A stretch of DNA of 64,000 nucleotides from Polaribacter sp. (GCA_029245785.1 JAQWOR010000024.1:1-64000), one strand, 5' to 3'. Positions 19,254-30,200 are shown, counted from the first letter of the stretch. The notes: generated by a model from the letters alone, not told the origin. Numbers and translations are program-made.

Positions 19254-20505
19254 GTGTTTTATCTAAATTAGCCCCAAACATTTTAGCAACAACATTGATA
19301 CTTTCTGGTATCGATGTATTTTCATCTTTTAAGTGCTTTACAAACTGAGTGGTTATTTTTTGTATAAATCTTGACGTAATTACAGCTGCCTGCTCTTCGT
19401 CAAAGTCTTTTATTTTTTTACGATGAAAAGCAATCTCATCTTGCTGTATTGCTTCTAGAGATTGTTTTAAAGCACTGATTGCTGGTGTAAATCTACGATG
19501 ATTTAACCATTGATTAAACTCTTCTTTATGTATTTCTATAATTTTCTCTGCAACGGGTATCTCTTGCTGACGAATCGCTAGTGTTTCGTCTGTGACTTTT
19601 GATAAGTCGTCTACATTTACCACAGTAATATTTTCGAAACCATAGACTTCTTTTGAAACATTTGCTGGCATTGACAAATCTAAAATTAGCAATTTTTTAG
19701 TAAATGAAACATGTTTTTTTGTAATGGTAGGTATATCGGCTCCTGTAGAAACAATTAAAACATCTGTGTTTTCAATCTCACTAGATAAATCTGAGAATGT
19801 TGCTTTTCTAATAGAGGTATGCTCTTTTACAAACGCTGCTGCCTTCTCTTCTGTTCTATTGATCAAACACACCGATTTATTTTGAGTGTATTCAGCTAGG
19901 TTTTTACAGGTGTGTTTCCCCATTTTCCCCAAGCCAAAGACCAAGATATTTTTTGAATTATAGTCTGGTAAGTTTTTGATAATGTACTGCACTGCAGCAT
20001 ACGAAACAGAAGTAGTTCCAGAACTCAACTTTGTCTCATTCTTTACACGCTTACTCGCCTGCATTACATTGTTGAGCAGTCTTTCAAAATAAGCATTGGT
20101 TGTTTTGTGTTCTTTTGCTTGTTTAAAAGCTTTTCTTAACTGACCTACAATTTCATAATCGCCCAAAATCTGACTGTCCAATCCTGTGCCCATTCGAAAC
20201 AGATGCAAAATAGCTTCTTGATTTTTATGTACATTAGACACTTTAACAAACTCTTCTACTGAGCCATTTGAATATTTACACAACAGGCTTATTAACTGAA
20301 AAGGGTGTTCTGCGAAACCAGTAACCTCAGTTCTGTTACATGTAGACAATACAAAAATGCCTTCAATACCATTTTCTTTAGCGTCTTGTAAAAGTGCTAT
20401 TTGATTTTCTTCTGATAAAGAAAAACTTCCTCGGGTTTGTGCATCCGCTTTTTTATAGCTAACGCCGATGTTGTACAAATTTTCTTGATGACCTTCTAGT
20501 GGCAT
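19237..20505 (-). CDS. hemA: glutamyl-tRNA reductase
   Basis: VLSTCNRTEVTGF, LDSQILGDYEIVGQLRKAF, LVFGLGKMGKHTCKNL; overlaps hemCD by 17 nt. Confidence 0.96.
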   Translation of the reverse strand: MPLEGHQENLYNIGVSYKKADAQTRGSFSLSEENQIALLQDAKENGIEGIFVLSTCNRTEVTGFAEHPFQLISLLCKYSNGSVEEFVKVSNVHKNQEAILHLFRMGTGLDSQILGDYEIVGQLRKAFKQAKEHKTTNAYFERLLNNVMQASKRVKNETKLSSGTTSVSYAAVQYIIKNLPDYNSKNILVFGLGKMGKHTCKNLAEYTQNKSVCLINRTEEKAAAFVKEHTSIRKATFSDLSSEIENTDVLIVSTGADIPTITKKHVSFTKKLLILDLSMPANVSKEVYGFENITVVNVDDLSKVTDETLAIRQQEIPVAEKIIEIHKEEFNQWLNHRRFTPAISALKQSLEAIQQDEIAFHRKKIKDFDEEQAAVITSRFIQKITTQFVKHLKDENTSIPESINVVAKMFGANLDKTHAEDY

Positions 20506-20714
20506 GTAATGTTTTTCAAAAGTTCGTCAAAAATAACCTCTTTGTTTTGATAAAAATGTCGCTTAAAGAACTTTTAATGTCGTTTTGGGTTTTTTCTGTT
20601 TTTTTTCTATTAGATACTTGTATAAATGTGTATTTTCGCAATAAAAATAGGTGATTCAATCTGTTTTACATAGAATCATTCTAAATAGCATATTTTTAAA
20701 CCATCGAAGGTATC

Positions 20715-21599
20715 ATGTCAAAAAGTATCGCAGAAAGTCCATTTCAAGAAATCAACTTAGATAACGACTTCCATCTCTTGCATTTTCAGAACAATAGCAA
20801 TGAAAGTCAGCGTTTTGAACGAGACATCGACAGCACATACATTCAGCTACATTTTTGTCTTAAGGGAGATTCTAAATTTCACTTTAATAACGGGACCTAT
20901 ATTTTTGATGTACTAGACAAACATTCTATTTTATTATACAATCCGCAACAAAAATTACCCATCAATTTAGAAATAAGGCCAAAAACAACCTTGGTTTCTT
21001 TACTTATCTCTATTGAAAAATTCCACTCCTTATTCTCTAAAGAGTCAGGGTATATTCCTTTTTTGAGCGCTGACAATGCCAATAAAAAATATTATGATGA
21101 CAGCGTTATAAAACCTACTGTTTTGGTGGTTTTACAGCAAATCATTAATTCTAACATCAACAGCTCTATCAAAGACTTATATATTAAAGGAAAAATATAT
21201 GAACTCTTAAGTTTGTATTTTCAAAAAGACGAAGCCTCTACTGGAGAATATTGCCCGTTTTTAATAGACGAACAGCATGTGTTAAAAATCAGAAAAGCAA
21301 AAGACATTATCATTTCTAACATGATTGATCCGCCAAGTTTACAAGAACTTGCCAATGCCGTTGGACTGAGCTTAAAGAAACTTAAAGAAGGGTTCAAACA
21401 AATTTACGGAGATACCGTTTACAGCTTTCTCTTTGAGTACAAAATGGAACACGCACGCAAATTATTAGAAAGCAATCAACACAATGTAAACGAAGTAGGT
21501 TTGCGAGTTGGATATAGTACGGCAAGTCATTTTATTGCAGCCTTTAAAAAGAAATTTGGAACCACCCCAAAAAAATATATTATAGGAGCTAAGAATTAG
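20715..21599 (+). CDS. AraC family transcriptional regulator
   Basis: C-terminal HTH: LQELANAVGLSLKKLKEGFKQIYGDTVYSFLFEYKMEHARKLL..VGLRVGYSTASHFIAAFKKKFGTTPKKY. Confidence 0.93.
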   Translation: MSKSIAESPFQEINLDNDFHLLHFQNNSNESQRFERDIDSTYIQLHFCLKGDSKFHFNNGTYIFDVLDKHSILLYNPQQKLPINLEIRPKTTLVSLLISIEKFHSLFSKESGYIPFLSADNANKKYYDDSVIKPTVLVVLQQIINSNINSSIKDLYIKGKIYELLSLYFQKDEASTGEYCPFLIDEQHVLKIRKAKDIIISNMIDPPSLQELANAVGLSLKKLKEGFKQIYGDTVYSFLFEYKMEHARKLLESNQHNVNEVGLRVGYSTASHFIAAFKKKFGTTPKKYIIGAKN

Positions 21600-21661
21600 G
21601 AAAATAAAGAGGAAAGCTCATCCAAATAAACAAAAAAACGCATAGACAAGCCTTTTATAGA

Positions 21662-22195
21662 TTGCTAAAAAACCATGAACTAACAATAGTGAAACAATTA
21701 CATCATACAGAAATAGAGAACAAGCAACAGCAATTTCCAATTACCATTGTTTGTGATGCCATTCGCACTCCAGAGAATATTGGAATGTGCTTTCGTATTT
21801 CTGAAAGTTTTGGTGTAGAAAAAATCTATTTACATGAAAGTTCTCCATCCAAAGAAAATAGAATTGTACAGAAAACAGCACGAAACACCATACAACAGGT
21901 TCCGCATGAAACCTATACCGACTTTGAGCAACTTATAAGCGATTTAAAAACAGCAGGAAACGCTATTGTTGGCATTGAAATTACCGACAAAAGTATTGCT
22001 ATTCAAGAGTTTGATTTTACAAGGCATCAGAAAATGGTTTTGTTATTAGGAAGTGAGCGAAACGGAATACAAAACATCAATTTAATAGACACAGCGGTAG
22101 CCATTCCTATGTTTGGAAAAAATTCATCTATGAATGTAATTCACAGTTTGGCGATTGCACTGTATGAAGTTACAAATCAATTGAAAAACATATAA
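21662..22195 (+). CDS. TrmH/SpoU family RNA methyltransferase
   Basis: VCDAIRTPENIGMCFRISESFGVEKIYL, LLLGSERNGIQ, SMNVIHSLAIALYE; track start is TTG, in-frame GTG at 21689 also possible. Confidence 0.88.
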   Translation: MLKNHELTIVKQLHHTEIENKQQQFPITIVCDAIRTPENIGMCFRISESFGVEKIYLHESSPSKENRIVQKTARNTIQQVPHETYTDFEQLISDLKTAGNAIVGIEITDKSIAIQEFDFTRHQKMVLLLGSERNGIQNINLIDTAVAIPMFGKNSSMNVIHSLAIALYEVTNQLKNI

Positions 22196-22246
22196 AACGT
22201 CATTACAAACGAAGGACACCAATTAAAAAAGAACATATCAGTATCG

Positions 22247-23272
22247 ATGAAAGGTATTTTATTAATCAACTTAGGATCACCAGATAGCGCATCAGTTAAA
22301 GATGTTCGCAATTATTTAGATGAATTTTTAATGGATGAGCGTGTTATTGACATTCCTTATTGGAAACGTTTTTTACTCATCAAAGGAATTATTTTACGAT
22401 CACGTCCAAAAAAATCTGCCAAGGCGTATCAAAAAATTTGGTGGAAAGAAGGCTCTCCGTTGGTCGTTATTTCTGAACGATTTGCTAAAAAAGTAGCCAA
22501 CAACACTCAACCCCCTGTTGCTTTAGCGATGCGCTATGGATCAATGCCTATTGAAAAAGGGTTTCAAGAATTGGCAAACAAAGGTGTTGATGAAATATTG
22601 ATTGTTCCGCTGTACCCGCATCATGCAATGTCTTCTACAGAAACCGTAACAGTAAAGGCAGAGGAAATTCGCAAGAAAAATCACCCGAACATCAAAACAA
22701 CTGTAGTGCCTGCTTTCTATAACAATTCAGACTACATCAAAGCAATGAGCAACAACATCAAAACTCATTTAACTGGCTTTGATTACGATCATATTTTGTT
22801 TTCTTACCACGGATTGCCAGAACGGCATATTCTTAATACAGACCCAACAAAAAAACATTGTAAGTTAAACAAATCTTGCTGCGAAACTACATCAGTAGCG
22901 CATAAAACCTGTTACCGTCATCAATGTTTTGAAACCACCAAAGAGATTGCAAAAACCTTGAATTTAAAACCAGGAACTTATAGCAATTCCTTTCAATCTA
23001 GAATGTTAAAAGATCCATGGATAAAGCCTTATACTGATTTTGAATTTGACCGACTACACAATGAAGAAGGGAAAAAGAAACTCGCAGTGATTACGCCTGC
23101 TTTTGTTGCTGATTGCTTGGAAACACTCGAGGAAATTGCCATAGAAGGAAAAAAACAATTTTTAGAAACTGGCGGAGAAAGCTATATGCACATTCCGTGT
23201 ATGAATGACAACGACGATTGGGTTGCCGTAATGAATAAGTGGATTGATGATTGGGCGAGTAATAATGAATGA
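22247..23272 (+). CDS. hemH: ferrochelatase
   Basis: GILLINLGSPDSASVKDVRNYLDEFLMDERVID, LFSYHGLPERH, SFQSRMLKDPWIKPYTD, PAFVADCLETLEEI. Confidence 0.97.
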   Translation: MKGILLINLGSPDSASVKDVRNYLDEFLMDERVIDIPYWKRFLLIKGIILRSRPKKSAKAYQKIWWKEGSPLVVISERFAKKVANNTQPPVALAMRYGSMPIEKGFQELANKGVDEILIVPLYPHHAMSSTETVTVKAEEIRKKNHPNIKTTVVPAFYNNSDYIKAMSNNIKTHLTGFDYDHILFSYHGLPERHILNTDPTKKHCKLNKSCCETTSVAHKTCYRHQCFETTKEIAKTLNLKPGTYSNSFQSRMLKDPWIKPYTDFEFDRLHNEEGKKKLAVITPAFVADCLETLEEIAIEGKKQFLETGGESYMHIPCMNDNDDWVAVMNKWIDDWASNNE

Positions 23273-23273
23273 A

Positions 23274-23344
23274 GCACTCATTGATAATTGCTCACTGATA
23301 ACTGACAACTGTTCACTGATAATTGATAACTGATAACTGATAAA
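23274..23344. repeat. degenerate ~7-bp tandem repeat (ACTGATA type)
   Basis: CACTGATAACTGACAACTGTTCACTGATAATTGATAACTGATAACTGATAA immediately 5' of hemJ. Confidence 0.75.
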
Positions 23345-23347
23345 ACC

Positions 23348-23896
23348 ATGGATTTTTTATACGTAAAAGCATTACACATCATTTTTGTCATCACTTGGTT
23401 TGCAGGACTGTTCTATATTATTCGCTTATTTATTTACCATGTAGAAGCGGAAGACAAAGAAGAACCTGCGAGAGAAATTTTACAAACACAGTACAAACTC
23501 ATGAGTAAACGACTGTGGTATATCATTACATGGCCATCGGCTATTTTGGCTAGTTTCTTTGCATTTTGGATGCTGTATAAAGAACCTGCATACCTTCAAA
23601 TGACTTGGATGCTCGTTAAATTATCTTTTGTAGGAATCTTATATGTGTATCATGGAATCTGCCACAGCATCTTCAAAGAATTACAAAACGACATCGTCAA
23701 GTATTCTTCTTTTAAATTACGTGTTTGGAATGAAGTGGCTACCATTATTCTATTTGCCATTGTGTTTTTAGTAACACTTAAAAGTGCCATCAACTGGATT
23801 TGGGGTGTTGTTGGAATTATCTTATTTGGAATCTTATTAATGCTTGGCATAAAACTGTACAAACGCATTAGAAAGAATAATGAAGAAATGAGTTAA
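23348..23896 (+). CDS. hemJ: CopD family / HemJ protoporphyrinogen IX oxidase
   Basis: KALHIIFVITWFAGLFYIIRLFIYHVEA...MSKRLWYIITWPSAI..LSFVGILYVYHGICH. Confidence 0.88.
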   Translation: MDFLYVKALHIIFVITWFAGLFYIIRLFIYHVEAEDKEEPAREILQTQYKLMSKRLWYIITWPSAILASFFAFWMLYKEPAYLQMTWMLVKLSFVGILYVYHGICHSIFKELQNDIVKYSSFKLRVWNEVATIILFAIVFLVTLKSAINWIWGVVGIILFGILLMLGIKLYKRIRKNNEEMS

Positions 23897-23907
23897 TAGC
23901 AACTAAA

Positions 23908-24525
23908 CTATCCCTTTATCGATTGTTCAAACGGAATTCGGTTTAAAATACTTCTTCCTAAAGTTACTTCATCTGCATATTCTAGTTCGTCACCAACAGA
24001 AATTCCACGTGCAATGGTTGATGTTATTACCTCGTATTTTTCTATTTGTTTGTAGATATAGAAATTGGTTGTATCTCCTTCCATGGTAGAGCTTAATGCA
24101 AAAATCAATTCCTTAACTTCACCTTGTTTTACTTTTTCTACCAACGATTCTATTTGCAAATTATGAGGACCAATACCTTCAATTGGAGAAATTTTTCCAC
24201 CCAACACATGGTACAAGCCTCTATACTGTGCAGTACTTTCAATAGCCATCACATCTCTAATGTCTTCTACCACACAAATAATTTCTGGATTTCTTTTTGG
24301 ATTGTCGCAAATCTCACACAAAGTAGTATCAGAAATATTATGACACTTCTCACAAGATTTTACATCGTTTCTAAAATGCAATAAGGCTTCTGCTAAATAT
24401 CCTGTATGCTCAGTAGGTTGCTTTAACAAATGCAACACCAAACGCAAAGCTGTTCGTTTCCCTATTCCGGGTAATCGAGAGACTTCGTTTACAGCATTTT
24501 CTAATAATTTCGATGAAAAATCCAT
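23908..24525 (-). CDS. recR: recombination mediator protein RecR
   Basis: [56 protein letters not shown]. Confidence 0.97.
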   Translation of the reverse strand: MDFSSKLLENAVNEVSRLPGIGKRTALRLVLHLLKQPTEHTGYLAEALLHFRNDVKSCEKCHNISDTTLCEICDNPKRNPEIICVVEDIRDVMAIESTAQYRGLYHVLGGKISPIEGIGPHNLQIESLVEKVKQGEVKELIFALSSTMEGDTTNFYIYKQIEKYEVITSTIARGISVGDELEYADEVTLGRSILNRIPFEQSIKG

Positions 24526-24560
24526 AGTTGCAAATGTAAGTTTTTTGACTTTAATATAAA

Positions 24561-24689
24561 TGTCACTTCGAGTGAATTTTCTTCTTGTAAAAAGAAATTT
24601 TGTATCGAGAAGACCTCTAAAGTTCTCGATACAAAATTGTTGTTGGCTTCAACTACGATCAGTCAACAACAATTTCACTCGAACTGACA
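24561..24689. repeat. multi-hairpin, cloverleaf-like palindromic intergenic element
   Basis: outer stem TGTCACTTCGAGTGAA/TTCACTCGAACTGACA enclosing three consecutive hairpins. Confidence 0.8.
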
Positions 24690-24746
24690 TTTAGATGCAT
24701 TATAAAACCTATATTCGTAATTCATAATTTGTAATTCATATTAACA

Positions 24747-26183
24747 ATGCAGCCATTTCATATCCTACTTCTTATTGTCGCTTATTTTAGTTTACTGATC
24801 TTTATTTCATACATCACCAGTAAATCTGCCAATAACGAGACCTTTTTTAAAGCCAACAATTCATCACCTTGGTATGTGGTTGCTTTTGGCATGATTGGCG
24901 CGTCTTTATCTGGCGTTACTTTTATTTCAGTTCCTGGCTGGGTATAAGACCAATCAATGTCATACATGCAAATGGTGCTTGGGTATGTAGTTGGTTATGC
25001 AATTATTGGCTTGGTATTATTACCGCTTTATTATCGATTAAACCTCACCTCTATATACACCTATTTAGAAAACAGATTTGGAAGAAACGCTTACAAAACA
25101 GGAGCTTCTTTCTTTTTATTATCAAGAGTCATTGGCGCCTCTTTTCGGTTATTTTTGGTAGCAAATGTCTTGCAAATTATTTTGTTTGACGCTTATGGAA
25201 TTCCGTTTTGGGTAACGGTTACCATCACCATTTTATTAATTTGGTTATACACTTTTAAAGGCGGAATTAAAACCATTGTTTGGACAGACACCTTGCAAAC
25301 CTTATTTATGCTTATTGCCGTTGGCGTTTGTATTTATACCATTTCTGATGAATTACAAATCTCGAATCTATTCAGTTATGTTGCCGATAACGAGCTCTCT
25401 AAAACCTTCTTTTTTGACGATGTAAAAGCCGGAAATTATTTCTGGAAACAGTTTTTAGCAGGGGCTTTTATTGCCGTTGTAATGACTGGACTAGATCAAG
25501 ATATGATGCAAAAAAACTTGACCTGCAGAAATTTAAAAGACGCACAAAAAAACATGTTTTGGTTTACCATTATCTTGGTAATTGTTAACTTTTTCTTTTT
25601 AGCACTGGGTATTTTATTAACCGATTATGCAAGTGCAAATGGAATTGATGCACATAAAGATCAGCTATTTCCAATCATAGCTACACAAGGAACTTTAGGA
25701 TTGGCAACTGCGCTATTCTTTTTATTAGGCTTAATTGCTGCCGCTTACTCGAGTGCAGATTCTGCATTGACCTCTTTAACAACGTCTTTTAGTATTGACA
25801 TTTTGGAAGTAGAAAAAAGAAAAGACAAAACAGCACAAGAAAAGATTAGAAAAAAAATTCACATCATATTCTCTTTTATCTTAATAGCAACCATTCTTAT
25901 TTTTAAATATTTTATTGCGGATGCAAGTGTCATTGCAAAAATATTTACGTTTGCTGGCTATACCTACGGACCTCTATTAGGTTTGTATGGCTTTGGTATG
26001 TTTACCAAATACGCAGTAAAAGACAAAATTGTTCCATATATCTGTTTGATCGCTCCCGTGCTAACTTATGTTATTAGCCATTACAGCCAATTAAAACTTG
26101 AGTTTGACTTTGGTTTCTTTATACTGGTATTAAATGGTGCATTGAGCTTTTTAGGACTGTGGTTGATACGGAAGAAAGAATAG
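24747..26183 (+). pseudogene. sodium:solute symporter interrupted by one in-frame TAA (24945-24947)
   Basis: ORFs 24747-24947 and 24957-26183 are in the same frame: ...[25 protein letters not shown]...; together a full SSS-family symporter. Confidence 0.85.
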
Positions 26184-26228
26184 CTCATTTATTTTTAATA
26201 GCGTATCTTTAACAACAGACAATAAACC

Positions 26229-26247
26229 CCTGCCTGCGGCAGGCAGG
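26229..26247. repeat. GC-rich palindrome
   Basis: CCTGCCTGCGGCAGGCAGG in AT-rich spacer. Confidence 0.65.
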
Positions 26248-26691
26248 CGCACAAAACCTCCTGTTATCCGAACATTTACAGTGATAAACGATGCAATATA
26301 AACGCATATACCAACCGTTGTAAACAAGCTGAACCCAGCCGCACAAATTGCACATTAATTGCACAATTGACAAACTGAATGAAGAAATAGCCAACGCATA
26401 AAGCCATACACATTTGCAATCGCTACAACCAATGCTCAAGCCAAAATTGCAAAAGAGTATGTCTTTGCCAACGCTATCAGCAGAACGGAAAAGAAAGCCC
26501 AGACAGCTAACAAAGTATATAAAAAATAGCGGTTTTGGTGCTTTAACGAAATATAATTCATAAATTTAAGGTCAGTAATAAACTGAAAAATTAGTGTTAT
26601 AAAATTCGCTACTTTTCATATACAAGACCGTTAGCAAAAATGTAAAAACGAACATTAACCATTAAAACAAAATTATTGAAAAAGAAAGCTT

Positions 26692-27025
26692 ATGGTTTTT
26701 AATAATACCCTGATTGGAGTATTGATTTATTCTTATCAAAATGACGATGACTTTTTAGGGAAGGCTACACGGAGACTTTATAGAAACTTCAAAGTCTGGT
26801 GACGGTGGAATTTGTAGCCTTCCCTAAAAATCGAGTAACTTCGGAATAGTAACCGAGGCAAATCTCAAACCTAATTCCAGTTATTTAACTCACCCAGCAC
26901 TACTTTTCTTAAAAAAAATTCAGCTTAATAAATCAAATGAAATAATTGAGAAAATCAAAAACGATACAATTACAATAATGATTGATTCTCAAAAGTTTGA
27001 ATTTATAAATCCTGAATTTGATTAA
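26692..27025 (+). pseudogene. orphan ORF remnant split by a palindromic insert
   Basis: MVFNNTLIGVLIYSYQNDDD before and NFGIVTEANLKPNSSYLTHPALLFLKKIQLNKSNEIIEKIKNDTITIMIDSQKFEFINPEFD* after the palindrome. Confidence 0.5.
26752..26830. mobile_element. MITE-like 79-bp palindromic element
   Basis: perfect 18-bp inverted repeats TTTTTAGGGAAGGCTACA / TGTAGCCTTCCCTAAAAA with inner GACTTT..AAAGTC hairpin. Confidence 0.6.
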
Positions 27026-27174
27026 AAGACAATACAACACCTCATAAAACCTACCTATCGTACGTAGGTTAATTGCTTAACACAAGCCTACAGACAAAAA
27101 TAAGAAGAGTAATTTTAACAATTTCAGCCCTTAAAAAACAGGTGTTTAGAAGGCTTTATTCAACCTTTTATCCG

Positions 27175-27182
27175 TAAATTTG
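27175..27182 (+). promoter_or_regulatory. Bacteroidota -7 box TAAATTTG upstream of ccsBA
   Basis: matches TAnnTTTG. Confidence 0.4.
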
Positions 27183-27209
27183 TAAACTTTTACAAGACAT
27201 ATATTACTG

Positions 27210-30200
27210 ATGAAAAAAATCTTAGACACCCTATACTCAACACGCCTAACAGCCATTCTATTTTTCTTATTTGCAACCGCAATGGGAATTGCTACCTTTA
27301 TAGAAAACGACTACGGAACACAAACATCAAAAGCATTGGTGTATAACACGTGGTGGTTTGAAGGAATCATGCTCTTTTTTGTGGTTAATTTTTTTGGTAA
27401 CATCTTTCGATACCGTTTATATAAAAAAGAAAAATGGGCCGTATTATTATTTCATGCCTCTTTTTTATTGATTTTAATTGGCGCTGGCGTTACTCGTTAT
27501 ATTGGATATGAAGGTATTATGGTGATCCAAGAAGGAGAATCTACCAATAAATTTTTAACAGAAACGGTCTATGTAAATGCTGTTATCGATGACAGCAAAG
27601 AACAAAAATCGTATAGCAAAGAAATACTACTCTCTGCTTGGGGAAAAAATAGTTGGAACTTCTCTACAGAATTCAAAGGGCAACCTATCGATTTTAAATT
27701 GGTTGACTATATTCCGTGGGCAGAAAAAAAATTGATTGCAGATGAAAATGGAGAAGAGCATTTATTTTTTGTAGAATCTAGTAGTGGATCACGACACGAG
27801 CATTATATCAAAAAAGGTACTGTACAAAACATCCACAATGTGTTGGTTGGCTTTGACGCTCCCAATAAGGCAACCATCAACTTTACCAGTGTAGAGGGAA
27901 GCCTAAAAATGGAAGCGAGTGCTGATGGAGATTGGTTTAGAATGGCAGATCAACAACGTGGAAACATTGTAAAAGATTCTGTTCAGAACTTTCAATACTT
28001 AACCTTACACAACATTGCTGGCTTGCAATTTGTAATTCCGAAACCTGCAGAAAAAGGAATTCTAAAAATGATTCGCGGGCCTAAAAATGATAAAATTTTA
28101 GACCTCATTATTTTAGACATTACCACGCAAGGAAAAACAGCACGTGTTGAATTGCTTGGAGGGAAATTCAATTCTTTAAATTCTGAACAAACCAAGGTTG
28201 GCAATTTAAACTTCAGAGTATTATACGGTTCCGAAACCTTAGTAACACCTTTCCATATCAAACTCAAAGATTTTCAATTAGAAAAATATCCTGGATCAGA
28301 AAGTGCCGCTTCTTATGCAAGTGAAGTGGTGGTGATTTCTCCAGAAAAAACCTTCGACTTTAAAATTTACATGAATCATATTTTAGAATACAAGGGCTAT
28401 AAGTTCTTCCAATCTAGCTATGATATTTCAAAAGAATATGAAGAAACACACCTGTCTGTAAACCATGATTATTGGGGAACTTTAATTACCTATATTGGGT
28501 ATTTCTTGTTGTTTTTTGGAATGATTTGCATTCTCTTTGTAAAAAATACTCGTTTTCATTCTTTAAAGAAATCATTGGAAAAAGTTCGTAAAAAAAGAGC
28601 TGCCTTGTCTTTACTTGCGTTGCTATTTATTTCTGTTTCTATTTCTGCACAACATCAAGAACACTCTATTAGCAACCAACAAGTAGATTCTATTTTAAAA
28701 GCCAACACCGTTCATTCAAAACATGCTGAAGCATTTAGCAACTTGGTAATTCAAGACGCCGGAGGAAGAATGAAACCAGCCCATACATTTGCTTCTCAAT
28801 TGGTTCGAAAAGTAAGTCGCCAAGAAACCTTTAATGGCATGACACCGAGTCAAGTACTCATTTCTATTATTGAAAATCCTCGGTTTTGGTATGAAGTACC
28901 CATGATTTATTTAGAAGAAGGAAACACGAAAATCAGAACACTTATAGGGGTTTCAAAAACCACAACACACGCACGCTTGTCAGACTTCTTAACAAATAAA
29001 GGGGCTTACAAAATAGAGCAAAAAGTTACTGAAGCTCAGAAAAAAAACATCAAAAACAAATTTGAAAAAGACCTGATCAAAATTGATCAAAGAGTAGGCT
29101 TATTATACAATGCTATTTATGGAGGTATTTTTAAAATTTTTCCAATACCTAATGACCCAAATAACAAATGGGTTTCACAACCCGAAACATTAACCGCAGG
29201 GTTTAAAGGAACCGATTCTGTATTTGTTCGTCAAGTACTGCCTGTGTACATTCAAATGCTTCAAAAAGCAAAAGAAACAAACGACTATACTCAAGTTGAC
29301 AAAGTGTTAAAGGGCATTAAAAACTATCAAAAGAAACATGGAGCTGCAGTAATTCCAGCTGAAAATAAAATCAAAACAGAAATCATCTACAACAAAGTTC
29401 AAATCTTCAAACAATTGGCCAAATACTTAGGCTATGCGAGCTTTTTAATGCTCTTATTTGTAATGATTCAGATCTTTACAAACCAAAAATGGGTGCGCCA
29501 TGTTGTAAAAGTATTGATTGCCTTTATTGTAGTCCTTTTTGCACTGCACACACTAGGACTAGGCGCTCGATGGTTTATCAGTGGAAACGCTCCTTGGAGC
29601 AATGCCTATGAATCTATTATTTTTGTAGCTTGGGCAACCATGCTATTTGGACTAATCTTTGGAAAAAAATCTTTCTTAACCATTACAGCAACCACCTTTT
29701 TAACGGCAATTATTTTAGCCTTTGCACACCAAAGCTGGTTAGATCCAGAAATTGCCAATTTACAACCCGTACTCAACTCGTGGTGGCTAATGGTACATGT
29801 ATCTATTATTGTTGCAAGTTATGGACCGTTTTCTTTAGGAATGATTTTAGGACTCTTTTCTTTGGTTTTAATGGTATTTACTACAAAGAAAAACAAAAAG
29901 AAACTCAATTTAATCATTAAAGAATTAACCATCATCAATGAAATGGCTTTAACCGTTGGGTTGATTATGCTTACCATTGGAAACTTTCTTGGCGGAATGT
30001 GGGCCAATGAAAGCTGGGGTCGTTATTGGGGATGGGATCCAAAAGAAACATGGGCCTTAATCTCTATCATGGTGTATGCCTTTGTACTACACATGCGTTT
30101 AATTCCGGGACTAAAAAGTAGGGTATCTTTTAATGCTGCAACTGCTTTTGCTTACTTATCTATTATGATGACCTATTTTGGAGTAAACTTCTACTTATCT

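Noticed and set aside
24869-25189. Overlapping +-strand 106-aa ORF inside the symporter
   Set aside because: Out-of-frame shadow ORF; the symporter frame is intact apart from one stop, so a frameshift explanation is unnecessary.
26209-26439. 76-aa Cys-rich minus-strand ORF
   Set aside because: Overlaps a palindromic repeat and degenerate sequence; composition looks non-coding and there is no start context or recognisable family.
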